A stretch of 14,309 nt of DNA from NCBI GenBank assembly GCA_021778315.1, contig JAJYCQ010000042.1, forward strand, positions 1 to 14,309, given 5' to 3'. Below are positions 1 to 6,052 of the stretch, piece after piece. The notes under the pieces were generated by a model. It saw only the letters and a program-made list of their open reading frames with translations. It did not search any database and had not been told where the DNA came from. How positions within the stretch are numbered: the stretch's first letter is position 1; the number at the start of each line of letters is the position of its first letter. Source of the stretch: Acidobacteriota bacterium. GTDB lineage: Bacteria > Acidobacteriota > Terriglobia > Terriglobales > Acidobacteriaceae. The translations under genes and the position numbers were made by a program.

Positions 1-1407
1 CTAACCTACATCGCCGGAACCTTCCTTGGCCTCGCCCTCCCCGCCTTCTATCTCCTCCCCGCGGCCTACGAACGCCGCTTCGTCCAGGTCACCATGGCGA
101 TCATCCCCGGCATGCGTCCGCAAGACAACTTCCTCTTCGCCTACACCCCCGACCCCGGCCACAATGGCGTCAACCACCAGATCACCCTCTTAGCCCTGAC
201 CCTCATCGCCCTAACCTTCGCCGCCCTAACCACCCTCCTCCTCCGCACCTACTTCTCCAAAACCACCGCCCTCTCCACCAATGCCCATAGCCCCCGGCCG
301 GGTGCCCCATTCATGGCGCGGCCTCATCGCGACATGGGTGGGATGACGACCCAACCACCCCCCCAGCAAACCTCCACTCTCTCGACCGAACCGCCCAACC
401 AGCAACCCCGTGTCCTCTCGACCGAAGCGCGCAGCGCGCAGCGGAGAGACCTGCAGCTTCCCGCGACCCTAACCCTCCTCGCCGCGACCATCACCTTCCT
501 CCTCTTCCCACCCTCCACCTTCCTCTGGCTCCACGTCCCCGAGCTAGCCTTCCTCCAACTCCCCTGGCGCCTCCTCACCCTCCTCACCCCCCTCCTCGCC
601 CTCACCCTGGCCCTCCTCCTCTCCCCAATCTTCTGCACCTCCTCACCCCTACCCTCGCCATCCGCTCAGGACTCCGCTCAGGGCCCAGCCCTCGCACCCC
701 GCACACTCCAACTCTCGCCGTCCGCGCAGGACCCGGGTGCCCCACGTCTCGCTTCTGAGACGTGGGTTCGCAGGATCTCCACCCTGGCCACCCTCGCCGC
801 CACCCTCCTCCTCCCGCTAGCCCTCGGCTACACAGCCTTCCATCTCTACGCCCAATACTGTTTCCCCGACGAGACCCCCCGCGCCATCGCCCAAAACCTC
901 CTCACCCACCACGGCTTTCCCCCCACCGACGAGTACACCCCCACCCACGCCGACAACGACCTCCTCCGCACCAACAACCCCGCCTACTGGCTCCTCCCCA
1001 ACCTCCCCAGCGGCCAGCCCGCCGACCCCAACACCCCCGCGCCCCACACCACCCCCACCGCCACCGAGCTCAACCCCTCCCTCGACACCGACGACACCCC
1101 CATCCCCCCATCCCAAACCCTCTCCACCCCAGCCCCCCACCACCTAACCCTCAACCTCCAACAACCCGCCACGCTAGTCCTGAACCTCCGCGACTACCCC
1201 AACTGGCGCATCACCGAAACGACCGCTACCAATCAACTCTCGCCGTCCGCGCAGGACCGCGACGACGGCCTCCTCGCAATCCCCATCCCCGCCGGCCCCT
1301 CCACGCTCGACATCACCTGGCACCGCACCCCCGACCAAACCCTCGGCCTGGCCATCTCCGCCCTGGCCCTCCTCACCTACGCCCTAACCCACCGCCGCAT
1401 CCCCTAA
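1..1407 (+). CDS. Multi-spanning membrane protein, YfhO / PTPS-related type, C-terminal part (5' end outside window)
   Basis: The reading frame is open from base 1, so the gene starts upstream; the first ATG at 94 is internal. The visible 468 residues contain about six hydrophobic segments, including one before the ATG (ending ALPAFYLLPAAYERR). The LQLPWRLL motif, the later TDEYTPTHAD stretch and the C-terminal DYPNWRIT...IPIPAGPSTLDITW resemble the family of large bacterial membrane proteins annotated as 6-pyruvoyl-tetrahydropterin synthase-related or YfhO, implicated in envelope glycan or lipoteichoic-acid glycosylation. The exact reaction is unknown to me. Loops between membrane segments carry inserts built from dispersed repeats (about 291-452, 654-776, 1237-1257), yet the frame stays open. 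The sense strand is extremely cytosine-rich and purine-poor. It ends TAA and converges with ispA. Family assignment is moderate; the presence of a gene is near certain. Confidence 0.8.
   Translation, partial: LTYIAGTFLGLALPAFYLLPAAYERRFVQVTMAIIPGMRPQDNFLFAYTPDPGHNGVNHQITLLALTLIALTFAALTTLLLRTYFSKTTALSTNAHSPRPGAPFMARPHRDMGGMTTQPPPQQTSTLSTEPPNQQPRVLSTEARSAQRRDLQLPATLTLLAATITFLLFPPSTFLWLHVPELAFLQLPWRLLTLLTPLLALTLALLLSPIFCTSSPLPSPSAQDSAQGPALAPRTLQLSPSAQDPGAPRLASETWVRRISTLATLAATLLLPLALGYTAFHLYAQYCFPDETPRAIAQNLLTHHGFPPTDEYTPTHADNDLLRTNNPAYWLLPNLPSGQPADPNTPAPHTTPTATELNPSLDTDDTPIPPSQTLSTPAPHHLTLNLQQPATLVLNLRDYPNWRITETTATNQLSPSAQDRDDGLLAIPIPAGPSTLDITWHRTPDQTLGLAISALALLTYALTHRRIP
291..350 (+). repeat. 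GGGTGCCCCA hairpin repeat, copy 1 (inside gene)
   Basis: The 12-mer CCGGGTGCCCCA (298-309) is followed by a variable stretch and then ATGGGTGGGAT. CCCAT and ATGGG are complementary. The copy lies in frame inside the membrane-protein gene and encodes part of a loop (PRPGAPFM...DMGGM). The same 12-mer recurs at 733-744 and, on the other strand, at 4031-4042. Confidence 0.6.
411..452 (+). repeat. CTCTCGACCGAAGC...GCGGAGAGACC repeat inside gene
   Basis: CTCTC (415-419) and GAGAG (444-448) flank GACCGAAGC and a GCGCGCAGC duplication. The element encodes LSTEARSAQRRD in the membrane protein. A related but non-coding copy lies at 14046-14093, and a partial CTCTCGACCGAA copy sits just upstream near 377-390. 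Confidence 0.55.
654..683 (+). repeat. SAQD repeat, diverged double copy (inside gene)
   Basis: The core TCGCCATCCGCTCAGGAC is followed by a second half-unit TCCGCTCAGG. It is in frame, encodes SPSAQDSAQG, and lies in a loop of the membrane protein. Confidence 0.65.
712..732 (+). repeat. SAQD repeat (inside gene)
   Basis: Perfect core TCGCCGTCCGCGCAGGAC, preceded by CTC and encoding LSPSAQD. It abuts the hairpin repeat starting at 733. Confidence 0.75.
733..776 (+). repeat. GGGTGCCCCA hairpin repeat, copy 2 (inside gene)
   Basis: CCGGGTGCCCCA (733-744) begins the element. CCCACGTCTC (741-750) and GAGACGTGGG (757-766) form a perfect 10-bp stem with a 6-base loop, followed by TTCGCAGGAT. It is translated in frame as PGAPRLASETWVRRIS. 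Confidence 0.7.
1237..1257 (+). repeat. SAQD repeat (inside gene)
   Basis: Perfect core TCGCCGTCCGCGCAGGAC, encoding LSPSAQD. It is inserted between the NWRIT stretch and the IPIPAGPSTLDITW stretch of the membrane protein's C-terminal domain. Confidence 0.75.
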
Positions 1408-1454
1408 CCACCCCGGTAACAATCCACCGCCCGCCATCCCCGGCGACAATTAAA

Positions 1455-1487
1455 CTCTCGCCGTCCGCGCAGGACTCCGCGCAGGAC
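1455..1487 (+). repeat. SAQD repeat with extra half-unit (intergenic)
   Basis: The core TCGCCGTCCGCGCAGGAC plus a second TCCGCGCAGGAC lie in the 85-base gap between the two convergent stop codons (1407 and 1493). I see no T-run terminator in this gap. Confidence 0.7.
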
Positions 1488-1492
1488 TTGGA

Positions 1493-2461
1493 CTAGTGGG
1501 TGCGGTCTACCAGGTACTGGGCCAGCGACGTCAACGGCCTCGCCGCCTCGCCAAACCCTTCCAGCGCCGCAAACGCATCCGCAATCAGCGCCGCAGCATC
1601 CCGCCGAGACTGTTCCAGCCCATACACCGCCGGCCACGTCGCCTTGATCGCGGCTGTATCCTTGCCCGCCGTCTTGCCCAGCTCAGCCGACGTCTGCGTC
1701 ACATCCAGAATGTCATCCACCACCTGAAACGCCAGCCCCGCCTTCTCGCCAAACGTCCGCAGCGCCGCCACCCTCTCCGTTCCGCCCGCCGCAGCCTGGG
1801 CCTGCCCCAGCCCCAGCAACCCTCCGCACACAATGCTCGCCGTAATCAACGCCCCCGTCTTCGCCCGGTGAATCCTCTCCACCAGTTCCGCCGTCGGGGT
1901 ATGCCCCTCCCCCTCGATATCCATCACCTGCCCACCAATCATCCCCGGAGCCAGCTCATTCGCCATCTCCCGGTCATCCCCCGGATGAGCTCCCCCCACC
2001 CCCGTCCCGATCGCCAGCGAAAACTCCCGCAGAATCGCCACCACGCTCGCCGCCGCCACCGGCAGCTCCGCAATCGTCTGGAACGCCAGCGTCTGCAGAG
2101 CATCCCCGGCAAGAATCGCAATCGCCTCCCCAAACGCCACATGGCACGTCGGCTTACCCCGCCGCAGATCATCATTGTCCAGCGCCGGAAGATCGTCATG
2201 GATCAACGAATATGTATGCACCATCTCGAACGCCGCACCCAGCTCCACCGCCCCGGCAGGAATCGCGCCCATCCCCGCCACCATCCTCGCGGCCTCCATG
2301 CACAGGATCGGACGCAGCCTCTTCCCGCCCGCAAACGTACTATGGCGCATCGCCCTATGAATACTATGCGGAGGAGTCGAGGCGGAGGGCAGCAAGCGCT
2401 CCAGCGCGGCATCGGTAAGGGCAGATCCGGATTTTAGAAGAGCTTCAACGTCAGAGTTCAT
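1493..2461 (-). CDS. ispA: Farnesyl diphosphate synthase (polyprenyl synthetase)
   Basis: A trans-prenyltransferase of 322 residues, which condenses DMAPP/GPP with IPP to give FPP in the cytoplasm. In order it shows GGKRLRP (45-51), the first aspartate-rich motif in LIHDDLPALDNDDLRRG (D89, D90, D95), GDALQTLAF (119-127), MIGGQVMDI, FQVVDDILD (D249, D250, D253) and GKTAGKD. The two-residue PA insertion in the first DDxxxxD motif and Y84-S85 before it match the E. coli IspA type, favouring FPP over longer products. Length is slightly above the usual ~300. It is downstream of rseP on the same strand with a 168-base gap. Its ATG lacks an obvious Shine-Dalgarno sequence. A GGPP synthase is the main alternative. 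Confidence 0.93.
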   Translation of the reverse strand: MNSDVEALLKSGSALTDAALERLLPSASTPPHSIHRAMRHSTFAGGKRLRPILCMEAARMVAGMGAIPAGAVELGAAFEMVHTYSLIHDDLPALDNDDLRRGKPTCHVAFGEAIAILAGDALQTLAFQTIAELPVAAASVVAILREFSLAIGTGVGGAHPGDDREMANELAPGMIGGQVMDIEGEGHTPTAELVERIHRAKTGALITASIVCGGLLGLGQAQAAAGGTERVAALRTFGEKAGLAFQVVDDILDVTQTSAELGKTAGKDTAAIKATWPAVYGLEQSRRDAAALIADAFAALEGFGEAARPLTSLAQYLVDRTH

Positions 2462-2629
2462 AGTCGATCTATGATTCTACGTCACCACCCTCGCACCCCA
2501 GCCAACACCCGCCGGCCATAATCTGTTCCGCGCCACGGCCGCCGCAATCCCGTTCAACATCCACGCAGCCGCACGCCCCATCGCCGCCGTCGCTTTTGAG
2601 CATGCACGTCCGTCCTCCAGTCGCTCTTC

Positions 2630-3976
2630 CTAGTGCAGATGAAGCTTGGTAATGTCGTTGAACAGCACGAAGAATGCGAAAAGAATGATGCAGACAAACG
2701 CCACCTGGTAGATCAACTCTTTGACCTGTTGGTTGACGTCGCGCCGCATGATGCTCTCAATCACCAGGAAGAAGATCATCCCTCCGTCCAGCGGTGGAAC
2801 CGGCAGCAGATTGAAGATACCCAGGTTCAGCGAGATCACGCTCATCAGCTCGATCAGCGGCCAGATTCCCATCTGCGTCGCAATGTCGATCTGCTGCGCA
2901 ATGCCCACCGGCCCGCTCATCTGCTTGACCGAAACGTGGCGCGTGAACAACCCATGCAGCACGCGCAGAATCAGCTTCGAGCCCTTGCGGTTGTCCTGGT
3001 ACGACTGCACCAGTGCCGCGCCAATCGGAAGCTGCTGCACCGCCGCCGTCGGTGGCCGGTACGTGAAGCCAAGCCGGTACTGCGTCTCCGCTCCCGGCGA
3101 CTCCATCTTCTCCGGAATCGCCGTCAACGTCAGCGGCTGGCCGTTGCGCACGATCCCCAGCGAAGCCGGCTCCCCCTTGCTGTCCTTCAGGTACGCCAGC
3201 AACGCGTAAACCGAGTGTGGAGTCAGGTTGTTGATGCGAACCAGTTGATCGTTCGACTTCAGGCCCGCTCGGTCCGCCGGAGTGTTGGCCGAAACGCTCA
3301 GCACCGTAATGGGTCCCGGATCCATGCGGGGAATCAGCCCCGCGGCCATCAGGTTATCTTCGCTGAAGTCCGTCACCGGATCGGCCGTGATCTTGATGCT
3401 GCCCGTAACCGTCTGCCCGTTGTGCGTGAACTCGATCGGCAGAGCGCGATTCAGGTTCAGCGCCGATTCGTCAATGATCTGCTCCCACGTCGGATGATTC
3501 ACCTTGTTGAAGCGAGTGATCGTGTCCCCCGCCGTCAGCCCGTCGGCTGCGGCCATCGTGTTCTGGGGTACATAGTCGACCACCGCAGGACCCGTCAGGT
3601 ACTGGTCCACCTCATGATGGTAATGAGCGACCAGGAACAGCAGAAAGAACGCCAGCAGGAAGTTCGCAAAAGGTCCCGCCAGCGCGATCAGCACCCGCTG
3701 CCAGCGAGGCTGCGCATTCAGGTCATCCGGCGCCGTCGCATCAGCTTCAGCACCGTACTCCCCGGCGAACTTCACATACCCGCCCAGCGGCAGCAGCGAG
3801 ATCCGGTAGTCCGTCCCACCGTGCTGAAATCCAAAGAGCCGAGTCCCAAACCCGATGGAGAACGTCTCCACCCGCACCCCGCACAGCTTGCCTACAATGA
3901 AGTGGCCCAGCTCGTGTACGAGGACCATGATGCCGAGGACAATCCCGAATTCGATAAGAACAACAAGCAGATGCAT
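2630..3976 (-). CDS. rseP: Site-2 intramembrane zinc protease RseP (M50)
   Basis: A membrane metalloprotease that cuts substrates such as anti-sigma factors within the membrane. The 448 residues carry HELGH at 21-25 (zinc ligands H21, H25; catalytic E22) in the first membrane helix, a GGYVKFAGEY loop at 65-74, tandem PDZ-like regions (about 128-200 and 220-290), and a C-terminal membrane helix with NLLPVPPLDGG containing the third ligand, D397. I chose the ATG at 3976 because the protein then begins right at the first helix, as in homologs, and the length is typical. The frame stays open upstream to 4114 but runs into dxr and a repeat. The gap to dxr is 95 bases, so cotranscription with dxr is likely. 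Confidence 0.93.
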   Translation of the reverse strand: MHLLVVLIEFGIVLGIMVLVHELGHFIVGKLCGVRVETFSIGFGTRLFGFQHGGTDYRISLLPLGGYVKFAGEYGAEADATAPDDLNAQPRWQRVLIALAGPFANFLLAFFLLFLVAHYHHEVDQYLTGPAVVDYVPQNTMAAADGLTAGDTITRFNKVNHPTWEQIIDESALNLNRALPIEFTHNGQTVTGSIKITADPVTDFSEDNLMAAGLIPRMDPGPITVLSVSANTPADRAGLKSNDQLVRINNLTPHSVYALLAYLKDSKGEPASLGIVRNGQPLTLTAIPEKMESPGAETQYRLGFTYRPPTAAVQQLPIGAALVQSYQDNRKGSKLILRVLHGLFTRHVSVKQMSGPVGIAQQIDIATQMGIWPLIELMSVISLNLGIFNLLPVPPLDGGMIFFLVIESIMRRDVNQQVKELIYQVAFVCIILFAFFVLFNDITKLHLH

Positions 3977-4008
3977 GTGAACGGTGAGCCTTTGATTGGA
4001 TGATGCGC

Positions 4009-4042
4009 ACCCACAATGAAAACGCGACAGTGGGGCACCCGG
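4009..4042 (-). repeat. GGGTGCCCCA hairpin repeat, copy 3 (dxr-rseP gap)
   Basis: On the minus strand CCGGGTGCCCCAC (from 4042) is followed 15 bases later by GTGGGT (to 4009), so CCCAC and GTGGG can pair. It has the same opening 12-mer as the copies at 298 and 733. It lies in the 95-base gap and would be transcribed between dxr and rseP. Confidence 0.6.
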
Positions 4043-4071
4043 ATTGTGATGCGCTTGAAGATTGGATGCGC

Positions 4072-5247
4072 CTAAAGCGTGCTCGCGACCACCTGACGCG
4101 CCAGATCGCGGCACTGAGCATCGACCGCCAGAACCTCTCGTATGGATGCCGGAGAGCCTGAAGGAGTTAGCGCCAGTACGCGTTCGATTGTACGTGCGAT
4201 TCCGTTAAAGGATAGTGTACCGCCAAGGAACGCTTCCACCGCGATCTCGTCCGACGCATTCAGCGCAATGCAGTGATTCTGCGAGGCCGCCGCCGCCTCA
4301 TACGCCAGCCGGAGGCACGGAAAGCGAGCCAGGTCCGGCTGCTGAAAATCAAGCTGCGAGAGCGAGGAAAGGTCGAACGTCAGCGGAGTCTTGCCTTCCA
4401 CCGCAATGCGCTCCGGCCACGAAAGCGCATACAGAAGCGGCAGCCGCATGTCCGTCACCGAGATCTGCGCAAGGATGCTCCCATCGATATATTCCACCAG
4501 GGAATGAATCGTCGATTGCGGATGCACCGTCACCTTCACCCGGTCCGGAGGAAGTCCGAACAGCCGGCACGCTTCTATAATCTCCAGCCCCTTGTTCAGC
4601 ATCGTCGCCGAGTCAATCGTGATCCTCTGCCCCATCACCCACGTCGGGTGCTTCAGCGCCTGCGCCGGAGTGATCCGCTCGAACTCCTCCATCGGCGTAT
4701 TGCGAAACGGACCCCCCGAAGCCGTCAGCCATATCTGCTTCACTTCGGCCGCAGTCCCTCCCCGCAGGCACTGGTGAATCGCGTTATGCTCCGAGTCGAT
4801 CGGCAGCAGATCGACGTTGTGCTCCCGCGCTGCCGCGAGGATCAGGTCGCCCGCGGCAACCAGGCATTCCTTGTTCGCCAGGCCCACCGTCTTGCCCGAT
4901 AAAACCGCCGCATACGTAGCCTCCAGGCCCGCCACGCCCACAATCGCCGAGACCACAAAGTCCGCCCCCGCAAGCGTCGCCACCCGCACCGTTCCAGCCG
5001 TCCCGTACACCACGTCGACGCCGCCGATCCCGGCACTCGCCAGCCGCCTCGTCAGTTCGTCAGCCAACTCCTCCGTGGCCATCGAGATAACCTCCGGACG
5101 CCAGCGCTCGCATTGCGCAAACGCCTCGTCAAGGTTCGATCCAGCAGCAAGGGCAATAGGACGAAAGCGGTCAGGGTAGGACTCGCAGAGGCTGAGGGTG
5201 CTCTGGCCGATCGAGCCGGTCGAGCCGAGGAGGGAGAGATTCTTCAC
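4072..5247 (-). CDS. dxr: 1-deoxy-D-xylulose 5-phosphate reductoisomerase
   Basis: The first committed step of the MEP isoprenoid pathway: NADPH-dependent conversion of DXP to MEP in the cytoplasm. The 391 residues match family length. Visible features are the nucleotide-binding GSTGSIG (8-14), LANKECLVAAG (123-133), the metal-binding PIDSEHNAI (D151, E153), LTASGGPF (174-181), HPTWVMGQRITIDSATMLNKGLE (starts at 200; E222 is the third metal ligand) and HPQSTIHSLVEY. The start is GTG at 5247; no ATG fits upstream of the nucleotide-binding loop. A TAAAAT sequence lies only a few bases before the GTG, and no good Shine-Dalgarno is visible, so a leaderless transcript is possible. It heads a same-strand group with rseP and ispA. 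cdsA and uppS, often adjacent in other bacteria, are not here. Confidence 0.95.
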   Translation of the reverse strand: MKNLSLLGSTGSIGQSTLSLCESYPDRFRPIALAAGSNLDEAFAQCERWRPEVISMATEELADELTRRLASAGIGGVDVVYGTAGTVRVATLAGADFVVSAIVGVAGLEATYAAVLSGKTVGLANKECLVAAGDLILAAAREHNVDLLPIDSEHNAIHQCLRGGTAAEVKQIWLTASGGPFRNTPMEEFERITPAQALKHPTWVMGQRITIDSATMLNKGLEIIEACRLFGLPPDRVKVTVHPQSTIHSLVEYIDGSILAQISVTDMRLPLLYALSWPERIAVEGKTPLTFDLSSLSQLDFQQPDLARFPCLRLAYEAAAASQNHCIALNASDEIAVEAFLGGTLSFNGIARTIERVLALTPSGSPASIREVLAVDAQCRDLARQVVASTL

Positions 5248-5450
5248 TAGCCTATTTTACCCATTCCGCCTGCCAGCCGGGGGGAACTCAGCCCGCAGCG
5301 AACCCGCTGCGCGACGACCCTGCCAGCCTTCCGAAGCAACCCGCCAGCCCCAGCACCTCGGCCGTCCGCGGATGCCTTGCACGCACATCGCTAGGAGCCA
5401 CCCCACAATCCAGTCTTCACCCGCAAAAATCGGCCCTCGTTTAGCACGCC
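5248..5450. other. 203-base gap between the MOSC gene and dxr
   Basis: No gene was found. The only structure seen is a perfect inverted repeat, CGCAGCG-AACC-CGCTGCG (5294-5311), without a T-run, so it is not a classic terminator. The gap must contain whatever drives dxr if dxr is not read through from the MOSC gene. Confidence 0.4.
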
Positions 5451-5996
5451 CTAGACCGGCCCAAGCGCCTCGTAGGGTTCTCCCGGAAGCGTGACTCGAA
5501 TACCGTCGCCGGGATAAATATCGCCGCCCACCAACACGATCGACATGATCCCGGCGCGAAGCGTTCGCCGCCTCGTATGGCGCGCTGGCGGCCCGTACAG
5601 ATGTTGCTGCAGCCCTGCACGAAACGCCTCAATCTGCGAGCACGGAGTGCGCAGGCCTGTGACTTCAACGATCGCCTCAAGTCCAATATGGAGCCGCGTT
5701 CCCCGAGGCAGCGTGAGAAGATCAAGTCCCTCGGTCAGCAGGTTTTCGCCCAGCTCGCCAGCCTTGATCGCGAACCCCAGCCCGGCCAGTTCCTCCAGCA
5801 TCTCGGACGAAAACAGATGAACCTGGCACAGGTTCGGCAACGCAGGCCTTTTGCGCTTGAGATACAGGTGCTGCGTCGTACGTCCGCGGTGCGCATCGTC
5901 CTCAACACCTTCACCAGCGACAAGCCGCAACCCAGCCTGCGGCTGCTTAGAAAAGCCGTGTCCAATACTGCGCGAAGTAGCAAGAACCGTTGGCAT
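5451..5996 (-). CDS. MOSC-domain protein (sulfur-carrier / molybdenum cofactor-type domain)
   Basis: A stand-alone MOSC domain of 181 residues. MOSC domains occur at the C-terminus of Moco sulfurase and in YiiM/YuaD-like proteins and are thought to handle sulfur through a conserved cysteine. Visible motifs are GVEDDAHRG (30-38), GELGENLLTEGLDL (80-93), LPRGTRLHIG, and EVTGLRTPCSQIEAF with the conserved Cys119. I chose ATG at 5996 (MPTVLATSRS), which fits the usual N-terminus; an in-frame TTG at 6005 would add three residues. The substrate is unknown. It lies 53 bases downstream of the acylase gene on the same strand, so it may be cotranscribed, but no functional link is apparent. Confidence 0.87.
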   Translation of the reverse strand: MPTVLATSRSIGHGFSKQPQAGLRLVAGEGVEDDAHRGRTTQHLYLKRKRPALPNLCQVHLFSSEMLEELAGLGFAIKAGELGENLLTEGLDLLTLPRGTRLHIGLEAIVEVTGLRTPCSQIEAFRAGLQQHLYGPPARHTRRRTLRAGIMSIVLVGGDIYPGDGIRVTLPGEPYEALGPV

Positions 5997-6027
5997 AGAA
6001 GACAAGATAACGCTCAGAGTGCAATGA

Positions 6028-6052
6028 GCTAGAAGCTAGCAACCAGCAGCTA
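6028..6052. repeat. Heptamer tract overlapping the acylase stop codon
   Basis: GCTAGAA, GCTAGCA, ACCAGCA, GCTA: about three and a half 7-base units containing CTAG. The last unit includes the acylase stop codon (6050-6052). It is related in sequence to the heptamers at 14142-14187. Confidence 0.45.

Noticed and set aside
762..1496. Open frame of 244 codons on the plus strand within the membrane-protein gene
   Set aside because: Proline, histidine and arginine only, with no domain. It is the expected shadow of a C-rich gene read in another frame.
2633..4003. Open frame of 456 codons opposite rseP
   Set aside because: Arg/Gln/His-rich shadow of rseP with no start signal or domain.
3977..4114. 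N-terminal extension of RseP by 46 residues
   Set aside because: It would overlap dxr and translate the GGGTGCCCCA repeat. The family starts at the first membrane helix, which begins at the ATG at 3976.
5294..5311. Inverted repeat as terminator of the MOSC gene
   Set aside because: No T-run follows it on either strand, and it lies 140 bases past the stop codon. It is kept only as a noted hairpin.
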